This document shows, in pieces, positions 26,024-34,995 of a stretch of DNA of 64,000 nucleotides. The position numbers and the translations under genes were made by a program. This DNA is from Streptomyces asiaticus. Lineage in GTDB: Bacteria; Actinomycetota; Actinomycetes; Streptomycetales; Streptomycetaceae. The first letter of the stretch is position 1. Each line of letters opens with the position of its first letter. The DNA lies in NCBI RefSeq assembly GCF_018138715.1, contig NZ_JAGSHX010000001.1:310001-374000 (forward strand). Direction: 5' to 3'. Below the pieces are notes generated by a model. That model worked only from the letters and a program-made list of their open reading frames with translations, was not told where the DNA came from and ran no database searches.

Positions 26024-26725
26024 ATGGTTGCGATCGATGGTTCCGTGGTGCTGGTGACCGGAGGCCAACGCGGCATCGGGAAGGCGTATGTGGAGGCACT
26101 GCTCCGGCGGGGAGCGGCGAAGGTCTACGCGACGGCGCGGAAGCCCGCCCCCAGCGAGGACCCGCGGGTCGAGGCCGTTTCCCTCGATGTCAACGACGCG
26201 GACGCGGTGGCCGCCCTCGCCGCCCGGGCCACGGATGTGGACATCGTCATCAACAACGCGGGAGTCCTCCTGCCCTCGCCGCTGCTGACGGCGGACATGG
26301 CCGATGTGGTGGCCACGTTCGAGACGAACGTCTTCGGACCCCTCCGGGTGGCCCGTGCGTTCGCCCCGGTCCTCGCCGCGCGGGGTGGCGGTGCGCTGGT
26401 CGACATGCACTCCGTGCTGTCCTGGGGCGCCGGCGCGGCCGCCTACGGCGCCTCGAAGGCCGCCCTGTGGTCGATCACGAACTCTCTCCGCATCGAGCTG
26501 GCGGAGCAGGGGACCCAGGTGGTCGGGGTGCACCTCGGACTCGCCGACACCGAGATGGTCGCCGGGATACCGAGTCAGAAGATCTCCCCGGCCGAGGTCG
26601 TGGAGGCGGTCCTGGACGGCGTCGAGAGCGGCGCCGACGAGGTGCTCGTCGACGACGTGACCCGGCAGATGAAGGCGGCGCTCGCCGGGCCGGTGGAGGG
26701 CCTCACCCTGCTCCTCGGACGCTGA
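26024..26725 (+). CDS. SDR family oxidoreductase
   Basis: The 233-aa SDR has GGQRGIGKAY as cofactor loop, NNAGVLLPSP, the serine in MHSVLSWGAG and the catalytic YGASK. The ATG at 26024 is preceded by AGGGAGG at 26011-26017; the open frame extends upstream into the promoter region but has no ribosome site there. It is first of three same-strand genes (SDR, tautomerase, DJ-1) opposite a TetR regulator. It probably reduces or oxidises a carbonyl compound; the substrate is unknown. Confidence 0.88.
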   Translation: MVAIDGSVVLVTGGQRGIGKAYVEALLRRGAAKVYATARKPAPSEDPRVEAVSLDVNDADAVAALAARATDVDIVINNAGVLLPSPLLTADMADVVATFETNVFGPLRVARAFAPVLAARGGGALVDMHSVLSWGAGAAAYGASKAALWSITNSLRIELAEQGTQVVGVHLGLADTEMVAGIPSQKISPAEVVEAVLDGVESGADEVLVDDVTRQMKAALAGPVEGLTLLLGR

Positions 26726-26789
26726 CCGCCCGCCGCGGACACCCGCTCGTCACCACCGTTCGACTTCACTCGTCCTGAAGGAGAGAGCA

Positions 26790-27212
26790 ATGCCCCTGTG
26801 GCACGTCTACCATCCGGTCGGCGCCTACTCCGCGGAGCAGAAGCGGCAGTTCGCCGCGGACGTCACGGCGTACTACACCCGGGTCGGTCTGCCGAAGTTC
26901 TACGTCGTCACCCTTTTCCACGAGGTCCCCGAGTCCTCGTTCCTGGTCGGCGGGGAGCCGTCGGACAACACCGTCCGGGTCGTGGTCGAGCACATCGCCC
27001 GCCACCTGACGGACCCCGAGGCGCGGAAGAAGGGCACCGAGGGGCTCAACCGCCTGCTCGCCCCGCACACCCGGGACCGCGGGCTGCACTGCGAGTTCCA
27101 TGTCGACGAGACTCCCCGGGATCTCTGGATGATCGACGGGATGTGGCCGCCTCCCGCGCGCAGCGAAGCCGAACAGCTCTGGGCCCGGGAGAACCGCCCG
27201 GTGGCGTACTGA
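26790..27212 (+). CDS. Tautomerase superfamily protein (cis-CaaD-like)
   Basis: The 140-aa protein begins MPLWHVYHPVGAYS. Loss of the initiator Met would expose the catalytic N-terminal proline of the tautomerase superfamily. The length and the FLVGGEPSDNTVRVVVEHIARHL block fit the fused-domain family that includes cis-3-chloroacrylic acid dehalogenase and fungal oxalocrotonate tautomerase-like proteins. It may catalyse keto-enol tautomerisation or hydration. It follows the SDR gene by 64 bp with a GGAGAG ribosome site. Confidence 0.8.
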   Translation: MPLWHVYHPVGAYSAEQKRQFAADVTAYYTRVGLPKFYVVTLFHEVPESSFLVGGEPSDNTVRVVVEHIARHLTDPEARKKGTEGLNRLLAPHTRDRGLHCEFHVDETPRDLWMIDGMWPPPARSEAEQLWARENRPVAY

Positions 27213-27303
27213 CCGCGGCCGCATCGCGGCACGGCGAGGCCGTCGGCATCGGTCGGCGGCCTCGCCCCCGGCGAAATCCGTGGCGGGCGGGGGAGGGGTC
27301 TGA

Positions 27304-27918
27304 TTGGATCGCGGCATGGCCCAGGAAGACACGCGGAAGATCGGAATCCTGCTGTTCCCGGACGTGGAGGAGCTCGACGCCATCGGACCATGGGAGGTGC
27401 TGTCCTACTGGACCCGCAATTTCGCGGAGGACGGATGGCAGGTGTTCTGCTTCTCCGCCGATGGAAACCCCGTGACCTGCGCGAAGGGGCTCACCGTCGC
27501 GGCCCATCACGCGATGGCCGATCTGCCCGCGCTGGATGTGCTGCTGCACCCCGGCGGCCAGGGGACCCGGCCGCAGCTCGGGGACGACCAGCACCTGGAG
27601 TGGGTCCGGGCCCAGCGGCGATCCGTTCCCCTGATGACGAGCGTGTGCACGGGCTCGCTGGTCTACGCGGCGGCCGGACTGCTGGCCGGGCGCCCCGCGA
27701 CCACGCACTGGGCGTCGCTGGACCGGCTCGCCGAGCTCGACCCGACGATCGACGTACGGCCCGAAGAGCGGTTCGTCGACGACGGTGACCTGATCACCTC
27801 CGCGGGGGTCTCGGCCGGTATCGACATGGCCCTTCACCTGGTCGCCAGGCTGACCTCCCCCGAGCGCGCACGTCAGGTGCGGCGTGGCATCCAGTACGAC
27901 CCGCGGCCACCGGTGTGA
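27304..27918 (+). CDS. DJ-1/PfpI family protein
   Basis: The protein (about 204 aa) has the PfpI-type fold with nucleophile elbow TSVCTGSLVYAAAGLL, a THWASLDRL segment and SAGVSAGIDMALHLV. This is the isonitrile-hydratase-like subgroup, a second member in the window besides the one at 7252. The start is unsure: a TTG at 27304 sits 5 bp after GGGAGGGG, whereas the ATG at 27316 is 17 bp from it. It is last of the TetR-controlled SDR/tautomerase set and ends 10 bp from a convergent flavoprotein gene. Confidence 0.8.
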   Translation: MDRGMAQEDTRKIGILLFPDVEELDAIGPWEVLSYWTRNFAEDGWQVFCFSADGNPVTCAKGLTVAAHHAMADLPALDVLLHPGGQGTRPQLGDDQHLEWVRAQRRSVPLMTSVCTGSLVYAAAGLLAGRPATTHWASLDRLAELDPTIDVRPEERFVDDGDLITSAGVSAGIDMALHLVARLTSPERARQVRRGIQYDPRPPV

Positions 27919-27928
27919 GCACAGGCTC

Positions 27929-28732
27929 TCAGCCGGGGCTGGAGCGGCCGTGCCGCCAGTATCCGAAGAACGCGATGTCCGGCTTGGGCACACCGCGGTC
28001 GCGCACCAGATGGCGGCGCAGCCCGGTGGCCAGTCCGGCCTCCCCGGCGACCCAGGTGTAGAACCGGCCCGGTCGCAGGGACGACGTCCGGACCGTGTCG
28101 AGGGCCAGCCCGCCGGGCAGGGTGTCCGCCCCGTCCCGGGCCAGCCACCGCACTCGTACGCCCTCGGGGGCGGTGATGTCGTCACGGATGTCGACGGTCC
28201 CGGGCACCTCCAGGAAGACCTCCGCCACCAGCGACGCCGGAGCGTCCTCGAGGATGGCGAGGATCGCCGGCACGGCGCTCTCGTCCCCGACGAGCAGCTG
28301 CCATTCGGCATGGGCCGGTGGCAGATAGCTCATGCCCATGTCGAAGATGCCCGCCGGGTCTCCGGGCCGGGCGTGCCGGGCCCAGGTGGAGGCCGGGGTG
28401 TCGCCGTGCAGCGCGAACTCGATGTCCACCTCGCCGAGTTCGGGCCGGGCGCGCCGGATGGTGAAGTTGCGCACCCACGGTCGGCGTGACTTCGGCAGCA
28501 GGAGTAATTCCGCCATCCACGCGTCGCTGGAGAGCTTCGGCATCCTCAGCCCGTCCTGCCCCTCGCGGGGGAAGAACAGCCGTACCATCTGGTCGAAGCC
28601 CATCGGCTTCAGATGCTCCAGTTCGGGTCCGCCGAGTGTGATGGTCGAGAAGGCGGGTGTCAGCCGAGTGTTCCGGCGCACCTCCAGCGTGATCATTTGC
28701 CGTGATTCGGGCGTGCGCATCTTGGGCAACAT
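27929..28732 (-). CDS. Siderophore-interacting protein (SIP) family flavin reductase
   Basis: The 267-aa protein has the FAD-binding motif RNFTIRR, IEFALHG then PASTWARHARPGD, LLVGDESAVPAILAIL and the terminal AFFGYWRHGR block of the SIP/ViuB family. These enzymes bind FAD and reduce Fe(III)-siderophores or related compounds using NAD(P)H. The ATG at 28732 has GAGG 6 bp upstream. It ends a leftward three-gene redox unit with a PDR-type reductase and a PPOX-fold protein, all opposite a TetR regulator. No siderophore gene is nearby, so another electron acceptor is possible. Confidence 0.85.
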   Translation of the reverse strand: MLPKMRTPESRQMITLEVRRNTRLTPAFSTITLGGPELEHLKPMGFDQMVRLFFPREGQDGLRMPKLSSDAWMAELLLLPKSRRPWVRNFTIRRARPELGEVDIEFALHGDTPASTWARHARPGDPAGIFDMGMSYLPPAHAEWQLLVGDESAVPAILAILEDAPASLVAEVFLEVPGTVDIRDDITAPEGVRVRWLARDGADTLPGGLALDTVRTSSLRPGRFYTWVAGEAGLATGLRRHLVRDRGVPKPDIAFFGYWRHGRSSPG

Positions 28733-28772
28733 GTCGTTCCTCGCGTTGCGTTGGGGGCCGCTCGCCGCCTGG

Positions 28773-29681
28773 TCACAGGTCCACGACGAGCCGCGGGGAC
28801 AGGGCGCGGGACACACAGGTGTACATCCGGCCCGCGGGGGCGCCGATGTCGTCCCGGTGCTCGGGTTCGCCGTCGAGCACGGCCACTTCGCAGCTGCCGC
28901 AGACGCCTTCGCGGCATCCGGACGCCACGGGGAATCCGGCGTGGGTCAGGGCGTCCAGCAGCGACTCGTCGTCAGGCACCTGGACCGTCCGCCCCGACCG
29001 GGCACACACCGCCTCGAACGCCGTGTTGGGCGCGAACGACCTGGGAGCCGGGCGGAACCGCTCCGCGTACAGCCGCCCCGAGGGGAACGCCTCCTCCGCC
29101 GCGGCGAGCATCGGCGCGGGGCCGCAGGCGTACACCACGGCACCGGGGCTCAGCGCGGATGCCAGGGCCGCGAAGTCCGGCCTGCCCTGCTGCCGCGTGG
29201 CGACGATCCGCACCCGATCGCCGTAGCAGGAGCGCAGTTCGTCGACGAAGGGCATGGATTCCACCGACGGCCCCAGGTACACGAGCGACGCCGGGACGTC
29301 CGACGCGGCCGCCGCCCGCAGCATCGGCAGGATGGGGGTGATGCCGATCCCACCGGCGAGGAAGAGGTACTCCGGCGCGGGGAGCAGCGGGAAGTGGTTC
29401 CGCGGCAGCGACACATCGAGGGCGCGGCCCTGGCGCAGGAACCGGTGGATGTACTCCGAACCACCCCGGCTGAGGCGGTCGTACCGTACCGCGACGCGGT
29501 AGGACTCCCGGTCCGCCGGGTCTCCGCACAGCGAATACTGCCGGGTCAGCCAGTTCGGCAGCGCCAGGTCGATATGGGCGCCCGGCTCCCAGGGCGCCAG
29601 CGGGCCGGTGGCGCCCCGCAGGACGAGGGAGACGACGTCTTCGGCGACCCGCTCGATGTGGTCGACGACGGTCTGTTGCAT
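28773..29681 (-). CDS. Phthalate dioxygenase reductase-type oxidoreductase (FMN, NAD, 2Fe-2S)
   Basis: The 302-aa protein has the order of phthalate dioxygenase reductase/VanB: an FMN-binding barrel (TRQYSLCGDP), an NAD domain (FLAGGIGITPILPML, VYACGPAPML) and a C-terminal plant-type 2Fe-2S domain with SGCREGVCGSCEVAVLDG and a late TCVSRAL cysteine. It passes electrons from NADH through FMN and 2Fe-2S to a partner, often a Rieske or haem oxygenase. No oxygenase lies in this operon; the Rieske gene at 42869 is 13 kb away. The start is the ATG at 29681. Confidence 0.9.
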   Translation of the reverse strand: MQQTVVDHIERVAEDVVSLVLRGATGPLAPWEPGAHIDLALPNWLTRQYSLCGDPADRESYRVAVRYDRLSRGGSEYIHRFLRQGRALDVSLPRNHFPLLPAPEYLFLAGGIGITPILPMLRAAAASDVPASLVYLGPSVESMPFVDELRSCYGDRVRIVATRQQGRPDFAALASALSPGAVVYACGPAPMLAAAEEAFPSGRLYAERFRPAPRSFAPNTAFEAVCARSGRTVQVPDDESLLDALTHAGFPVASGCREGVCGSCEVAVLDGEPEHRDDIGAPAGRMYTCVSRALSPRLVVDL

Positions 29682-29704
29682 CGTTGATTCACCTTGTGCC
29701 GTGG

Positions 29705-30334
29705 TCAGTAGAGTTTCCGGTAGCCCTCTTCGAGGGCGTGGGTGAGCGCCATCGGGTCGATGTCCATCCCGAATTGGGTGGCGGCGATCTCGCCGACCGA
29801 CGGGATCTCGTCGGCGAGGGCCTGGCTCGCGGGATCCCACAGCCGGGAGCGGATGAGCGCGCGACCACAGTGGAAGTACGCCTCCGCCACCTCGACGACG
29901 ATCGCCAGCACCGGGTCCTTGGCCTCGGTCTGCATCCTGGCGAGCACATCGGGGTCGTCCGTGGGGTAGGCGCGGCCGTTGACCCGCAAGGTCTCCCGCA
30001 GCCCGGGGATGAGGAAGAGCAGCCCGATCCCGTCGTTCTCGGCGAGGTTGCGGAAGGAGTCGGCGATCTTGTTGCCGGGGCGGTCGGGAATCGCGAGCGT
30101 GTGGTCGTCGAGGACCTTCACGAACCCCGGGTAGTCACCACGGGGGGAGCAGTCGGCGCGCCCCTCCGCGTCCGCCGTGGCCATGGACAGGAAGGGGGAG
30201 TGCGCGATGAAGAGGCGGAAGTATTTGTCGATACGGTCCTGGATCTTGCCCTTGACCATGGCTTCGGGCTCCCCGAGCAGGGCGTGGACCTCGGCCGGCG
30301 ACAACCGCCGGGGGCGGGCGCTGGTCTGCGTCAT
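29705..30334 (-). CDS. PPOX-class FMN-binding protein (MSMEG_1061-like)
   Basis: The 209-aa protein has the split-barrel flavin-binding fold of the pyridoxamine phosphate oxidase class: FLSMATADAEGRADCSPRGDYPGFVKVLDDHTLAIPDRPGN (a region read in pieces here) and a C-terminal HCGRALIRSRLW motif of the MSMEG_1061-type subgroup. Such proteins act on small molecules with FMN or F420. The ATG at 30334 has AAGGAG 5 bp upstream. It is the first gene of the redox unit and lies next to the TetR operator. Confidence 0.82.
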   Translation of the reverse strand: MTQTSARPRRLSPAEVHALLGEPEAMVKGKIQDRIDKYFRLFIAHSPFLSMATADAEGRADCSPRGDYPGFVKVLDDHTLAIPDRPGNKIADSFRNLAENDGIGLLFLIPGLRETLRVNGRAYPTDDPDVLARMQTEAKDPVLAIVVEVAEAYFHCGRALIRSRLWDPASQALADEIPSVGEIAATQFGMDIDPMALTHALEEGYRKLY

Positions 30335-30449
30335 GAGGACTCCTTCCGGGAGGGGCGAAGCAGCGGTCGCGGAGACCCGTTCCGGTTGCCTCCCGCGCCT
30401 CGGCCGACGACGGTGGTTCACCGCTCCGCCGCAGTTCATGGCACTATTG

Positions 30450-30463
30450 TGAGCAATTACTCA
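30450..30463. promoter_or_regulatory. TetR-type operator TGAGcAATTaCTCA
   Basis: The 14-bp near-palindrome tgagcaattactca lies in the A+T-richer part of the divergent region between the redox unit and the TetR gene. Only one symmetric pair mismatches. Its place and type fit an autoregulatory TetR operator. Confidence 0.65.
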
Positions 30464-30506
30464 GGTCTTGCGCCACTCGCTTTCGAGGCGCTGTGCAGGA
30501 GGTGTC

Positions 30507-31202
30507 ATGACGACCGGCCGTCGCGGACTTCAGCCACGTAAACAGCCACGCCAGGCCCGGGCCGAGCTCACCAGGCAGCGCATCCTCACCGCCGCTGCTC
30601 ACGTTTTCGCCGAGTACGGGTATGCCGCCGGGACCACCAATCGCATCGCCGAGCGCGCCCGGATCTCGATCGGCTCGCTGTATCAGTACTATCCGAACAA
30701 GGATGCGATCCTGGCCGAGTTGCTGATCCGTCACCTCGACACCGGGGGCGACGCCATCAGGAGCCGCCAGGACGAGGACGAACCCGACTCCCTGGAAGAG
30801 ATCATCCGCGGCTTCGCGCGCCCCGTGATCGCGAACCATCTCGACGACCCGCAGCTGCTCCGCGTCATGATGGAACACGGGCCACGGTCGCCCGAGTTGC
30901 TCGAGAAGATCGCCCGGCACGAGCGCGAACGGATCGCCTATACCCAGGAGTTGCTCGAGCGCCATCCCGAGGTCCGGGTCGAGGACACCTACGTCGCCGC
31001 CCGGCTCGTGGTGTCCACGGTCGAGCTCGTCGTCCACCATCTCATCGCGGCGCCGGACTCCGTCGACACCACCCGGCTGGAGAACGAACTGGTCGCGATG
31101 ATCACCAGCTATCTCACGGCCGCGCCGGGCGGGGGAGGCGCGGTTGAGCGGCCACGGAACGAGGGACGGGCACCCGGTGACCCAGGTGCCCGCCCCTCGT
31201 GA
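30507..31202 (+). CDS. TetR/AcrR family transcriptional regulator
   Basis: The protein (231 aa) has a TetR DNA-binding domain (TTNRIAERARISIGSLYQYYPNKDAIL) and a ligand domain of the TetR_C type seen in broad hydrophobic-ligand sensors. The ATG at 30507 follows AGGAGG; an earlier start is less well supported. The last ~20 residues (GGGGAVERPRNEGRAPGDPG) are encoded by the terminator hairpin and look disordered. It probably represses the divergent PPOX/PDR/SIP unit. Confidence 0.9.
   Translation: MTTGRRGLQPRKQPRQARAELTRQRILTAAAHVFAEYGYAAGTTNRIAERARISIGSLYQYYPNKDAILAELLIRHLDTGGDAIRSRQDEDEPDSLEEIIRGFARPVIANHLDDPQLLRVMMEHGPRSPELLEKIARHERERIAYTQELLERHPEVRVEDTYVAARLVVSTVELVVHHLIAAPDSVDTTRLENELVAMITSYLTAAPGGGGAVERPRNEGRAPGDPGARPS
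31159..31200 (+). terminator. Terminator hairpin overlapping the TetR 3' end
   Basis: A 16-bp stem with one mismatch pairs 31159-31174 with 31185-31200 around a 10-nt loop. It includes the last TetR codons, so the coding end doubles as terminator. A convergent asparagine synthetase gene follows. Confidence 0.8.
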
Positions 31203-31205
31203 TGC

Positions 31206-31230
31206 GTGAGGTGTGAGGTGTGAGGTGTGA
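31206..31230. repeat. Tandem GTGAGGT repeat
   Basis: The 7-mer gtgaggt occurs three times in tandem (31206-31226) plus a 4-base start of a fourth copy. It lies between the TetR terminator and the end of the asparagine synthetase gene. Confidence 0.9.
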
Positions 31231-31254
31231 ATCGCGTGATGCGGACCGCGGGCG

Positions 31255-33087
31255 TCAGTCGATCGTGATGATGGGCTTGCGCAGGTCGAACCATGTCGCC
31301 AGGTCGAGGGCGCGTTCGATGGTGGCGCGCTGCTGAGTGGTGATGACCTCCGCCGGTGCGTCGAGCGCCTCCCTCAGCGTCTCGGTGCGGCACAGTTCGA
31401 GGGCCGGGTGTCCGGAGGTGATGAGGTCGCCCGCCTGGCGCCTGATGGCGGCGAGGTAGGCGGGGTCGAAGCTGCCGGGGTAACCGCTCTTCTTGCGGTT
31501 GGCCACGGACTCGGGCAGCACATCACGGGTGGCCTCGCGCAGAATGCTCTTCTCCCGCCCGTCGAACGTCTTCAGCGACCAGGGCGTGTTGAAGACGTAG
31601 GAGACGAGGCGGTGGTCGCAGAACGGCACCCTGACCTCCAGCCCGACGGCCATGCTCATCCGGTCCTTGCGGTCGAGCAGGGTGTTGACCATGCGGGTGA
31701 GGTGCAGATAGCAGACCTGCCGCATGCGCTTCTCCAGACCGGTCTCGCCGTCCTTGAGTGGGACTTCGTCCAGGGCGCTGAGGTACTGGTCGTGCAGGTA
31801 GGTGTCCAGGTCGAGCTTCTCGGTGAGGTCCTCGGACAGCAGGCCCTTGGTGTCGCCGAGCGTCAGTCCTCCGGCGAGCCACGGGAAGGTGTCGGCCTCG
31901 CGCCGCTCGTCGTGGAACCACGGGTAGCCACCGAAGACCTCATCGGCCGACTCGCCCGACAGGGCCACGGTCGACTGTTCGCGAACGGCCTTGAACAGCA
32001 GATAGAGCGAGTTGTCCCGGTCGCCGAGCCCGATGGGCAGATCCCTCGCCGCGATGGCCGCCTGCCTGACGGCCGGGTCGGACAGGGCGGAGCCGTCGAG
32101 GATGATGTCCCGGTGGTCGCACTTCACATGCTCGGCCACGGCGTGCACATACGGCGTGTCGACGCTGGGCGCCACGTCGATCGCGCGGAAGTTCTCCGCC
32201 TGCCCGGGGAAGTCCACGGCGAAGCTGCGGACGGTCTCGCCGTGTTCGCCGAGCTTGCGGGCGGCGAGCGAGGTCATGGCCGAGGAGTCGAGCCCCCCGG
32301 AGAGCAAGGTGCAGCGGGGCACATCGGCGACGAGCTGACGGGCGATGATGTCCTCCAGCAGCTCCCGCACATGGGCGACGGTCGTCTCCTGGTCATCGGT
32401 GTGCTCGGAGACCTCCAGACGCCAGTACGCCTGCTCGCGAAGCCCATTGCGGTCGACGACGGCGATGTGGCCGGGGCGCAGCTCCTTCATGCCCTTCCAG
32501 ATCGCGTGGCCCGGGGTCTTGGCGAAGGAGAAGATCTCCCGCAGCCCGTCCAGGCCGACCTCGGGGGCGGCGAGCGGATTGGCGAGAATGGCCTTGGGCT
32601 CGGATCCGAAGAGGACGCCGTCGTCGGTCTCGTAGTAGTAGAACGGCTTGATGCCCATCCGGTCCCGGATCATCACCAGCTTCTCGGTGCGGGAGTCCCA
32701 GATGGCGAAGGCGTACATGCCGTTCAACTTCTCGGTGAGGGATTCGCCCCACTCGACATAGCCGCGCAGCACGACCTCGGTGTCGGAGTCGGTGGTGAAG
32801 CTGTGGCCCCTGCGGCGCAGTTCGTCGCGCAGCTCGGTGAAGTTGTACGCCTCACCGGAGTAGACCATGCTCACGGGGCCGTCGGCCGTGTCGACGGCCA
32901 TGGGCTGCGCCCCGCCGGGCAGGTCGATGACGGCCAGCCTCCGGTGCCCGAGCGCCGCCCTGCCGGTCACCCACGCTCCTGCCGCGTCCGGGCCGCGGCA
33001 GGCCATCGTCTCCGTCATGGTGTCGAGGACCTGGCGGTGGGAGGTCAGATCGCGACGGTAGGAGACCCAGCCGGTGATGCCGCACAC
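31255..33087 (-). CDS. asnB: Asparagine synthetase (glutamine-hydrolysing)
   Basis: The 610-aa enzyme amidates aspartate using glutamine and ATP. The GTG at 33087 gives a start MCGITGW, making Cys2 the N-terminal glutaminase nucleophile; an upstream ATG at 33105 would bury it. The class II glutaminase domain shows the CRGPDAAG and GHRRLAVIDL blocks. The synthetase domain has the ATP pyrophosphatase loop LLSGGLDSSAM, LSGESADEVFGGYPW and FCDHRLV. Length and motifs fit actinobacterial AsnB, although some such enzymes modify peptides or antibiotics instead. It diverges from the long GAPDH gene over an A+T-richer region. Confidence 0.9.
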   Translation of the reverse strand: MCGITGWVSYRRDLTSHRQVLDTMTETMACRGPDAAGAWVTGRAALGHRRLAVIDLPGGAQPMAVDTADGPVSMVYSGEAYNFTELRDELRRRGHSFTTDSDTEVVLRGYVEWGESLTEKLNGMYAFAIWDSRTEKLVMIRDRMGIKPFYYYETDDGVLFGSEPKAILANPLAAPEVGLDGLREIFSFAKTPGHAIWKGMKELRPGHIAVVDRNGLREQAYWRLEVSEHTDDQETTVAHVRELLEDIIARQLVADVPRCTLLSGGLDSSAMTSLAARKLGEHGETVRSFAVDFPGQAENFRAIDVAPSVDTPYVHAVAEHVKCDHRDIILDGSALSDPAVRQAAIAARDLPIGLGDRDNSLYLLFKAVREQSTVALSGESADEVFGGYPWFHDERREADTFPWLAGGLTLGDTKGLLSEDLTEKLDLDTYLHDQYLSALDEVPLKDGETGLEKRMRQVCYLHLTRMVNTLLDRKDRMSMAVGLEVRVPFCDHRLVSYVFNTPWSLKTFDGREKSILREATRDVLPESVANRKKSGYPGSFDPAYLAAIRRQAGDLITSGHPALELCRTETLREALDAPAEVITTQQRATIERALDLATWFDLRKPIITID

Positions 33088-33532
33088 AGTGATCATCCCT
33101 TTCACTCAGCGGGAGATGGTTGCCTGTGAAAACCATCTACCTCTCCGGAGGGGGATCGCTACCGGGCGCTGATCTCCGGGTGGGTGGTATTTCTCACTGG
33201 TAAATTCCTGTTAATAGTGAGTTTCATCATGAACGCTGTCCGAAAAACGACGCCCACTAAGTCGCTATTTTACGTCTCATATCCGCGTCGTAATTCATCA
33301 AGGAATGACCGGCGGTATACGAAAGAGAAGGAACGGCTCCGTGGCGGCCCCGGCTCTCCGCGATGGGTCGCGGCGCATGGGCGGCGGCGGGGGCCATGAG
33401 CCTGCGTGTTGTTCGGCGAGCATGCGGAAGCCGTGCCGGGGGCCCGCGTGGTGCGGATGGCCGGGGGTGCCGACGAGCCCCATGACCTGGGGAGCTAGCA
33501 TATGAGCGCCACCTAGCTCGAAAGATAAACTT
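33088..33532. promoter_or_regulatory. Divergent control region of asnB and GAPDH, with an A+T-rich island
   Basis: No gene is visible in this 445-bp interval. From about 33184 to 33310 the sequence is much richer in A+T than its surroundings. Dyads are agatggtt/aaccatct (33114-33121 and 33131-33138), ctcact/agtgag (33193-33198 and 33216-33221), and gagctag/ctagctc (33492-33498 and 33513-33519, just before the GAPDH start). The right half is G+C-rich and could be a GAPDH leader. Confidence 0.6.
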
Positions 33533-34987
33533 GTGACTCTCAACGAGGACTCGTTCACCAACTGGAAGCACCGCGAGGAGATCGCGGAGTCGATGATCCC
33601 CCTCATCGGGAAGCTGCATCGGGAGCGGGACGTCACGGTCCTGCTGCACAGCCGCTCCTTGGTGAACAAGTCGGTCGTCAGCATCCTCAAGACCCACCGA
33701 TTCGCCCGCCAGATCGCCGGTGCGGAGCTCTCGGTCACCGACACCGTGCCGTTCCTGCGGGCGCTCACCGCGCTGGATCTCGGCCCCTCCCAGATCGACA
33801 TCGGCATGCTCGCCGAGACGCACCGGGCCGATGACCGCGGTCTCTCCGTCGAGGAGTTCACCGCCGAGGCCGTCGCCGGGGCCACCGGGGCCAACAAGAT
33901 CGAGTGCCGTGACGGACGCGATGTCGTCCTCTACGGGTTCGGACGGATCGGGCGGCTGGTCGCCCGGCTGCTCATCGAGAAGGCCGGGTCCGGGAACGGT
34001 CTGCGGCTGCGCGCCATCGTCGTCCGCGGGAGCGGCGGGCGGGCCGGTGAGGACATCGTCAAGCGGGCCTCACTGCTGCGCCGCGACTCCATCCACGGCC
34101 AGTTCCAGGGCACGATCACCGTGGACGAGGCGAACAGCAAGATCATCGCCAATGGCAACGAGATCAAGGTGATCTACGCCGACGACCCGACCTCGGTGGA
34201 CTACACGGCGTACGGCATCAAGGACGCCATCCTCATCGACAACACCGGCAAGTGGCGTGACCGCGAAGGGCTGTCCAAGCATCTGCGCCCCGGTATCGAC
34301 AAGGTGGTGCTGACCGCGCCGGGCAAGGGCGATGTCCCCAACGTCGTCCATGGCGTCAACCACGACACGATCAAGCCGGACGAGCAGATCCTGTCCTGCG
34401 CCTCGTGCACCACCAACGCGATCGTCCCGCCGCTGAAGGCGATGGCGGACGAGTACGGCGTGCTGCGCGGCCATGTGGAGACCGTCCACTCGTTCACCAA
34501 CGACCAGAACCTGCTGGACAACTACCACAAGTCCGACCGCCGTGGCCGCTCGGCGCCGCTCAACATGGTCATCACCGAGACCGGTGCCGCCTCCGCCGTG
34601 GCGAAGGCCCTGCCGGACCTCAAGGCGAAGATCACCGGCAGCTCGATCCGCGTCCCGGTGCCGGACGTCTCGATCGCGATCCTCAATCTCCAGCTCGCGC
34701 GCGAGACCACCCGCGAGGAGGTCCTGGACCATCTGCGCGATGTGTCCCTGACCTCGCCGCTCAAGCGGCAGATCGACTTCATCAGCGCCCCCGACGCGGT
34801 CTCCAACGACTTCATCGGCTCGCGCCACGCCTCGATCGTCGACGCGGGCGCCACCAAGGTCGAGGGCGACAACGCGATCCTCTACCTCTGGTACGACAAC
34901 GAGTTCGGCTACTCCTGCCAGGTCATCCGCGTCGTCCAGCACGTCTCCGGGGTGGAGTACCCGACCTACCCGGCCCCGGTGGTCTGA
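33533..34987 (+). CDS. Glyceraldehyde-3-phosphate dehydrogenase, long form
   Basis: The 484-aa protein carries the complete GAPDH fold after an N-terminal extension of about 130 residues. The NAD-binding motif GFGRIGR is at residues 135-141, the catalytic cysteine is in SCASCTTNA, and the C-terminus has WYDNEFGYSCQV. Standard GAPDHs are about 335 aa; the extended form with its helical N-terminal region is known in actinobacteria, with unclear role for the extension. It oxidises glyceraldehyde 3-phosphate with NAD(P) and phosphate. The start is a GTG with a weak GAAAG site; a dyad lies just upstream. Confidence 0.9.
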   Translation: MTLNEDSFTNWKHREEIAESMIPLIGKLHRERDVTVLLHSRSLVNKSVVSILKTHRFARQIAGAELSVTDTVPFLRALTALDLGPSQIDIGMLAETHRADDRGLSVEEFTAEAVAGATGANKIECRDGRDVVLYGFGRIGRLVARLLIEKAGSGNGLRLRAIVVRGSGGRAGEDIVKRASLLRRDSIHGQFQGTITVDEANSKIIANGNEIKVIYADDPTSVDYTAYGIKDAILIDNTGKWRDREGLSKHLRPGIDKVVLTAPGKGDVPNVVHGVNHDTIKPDEQILSCASCTTNAIVPPLKAMADEYGVLRGHVETVHSFTNDQNLLDNYHKSDRRGRSAPLNMVITETGAASAVAKALPDLKAKITGSSIRVPVPDVSIAILNLQLARETTREEVLDHLRDVSLTSPLKRQIDFISAPDAVSNDFIGSRHASIVDAGATKVEGDNAILYLWYDNEFGYSCQVIRVVQHVSGVEYPTYPAPVV

Positions 34988-34995
34988 CCCCCGCC

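Noticed and set aside
33184..33399. A 71-codon rightward frame in the A+T-rich island
   Set aside because: Its composition changes abruptly from A+T-rich to G+C-rich, there is no ribosome site and no family resemblance; it looks like promoter sequence.
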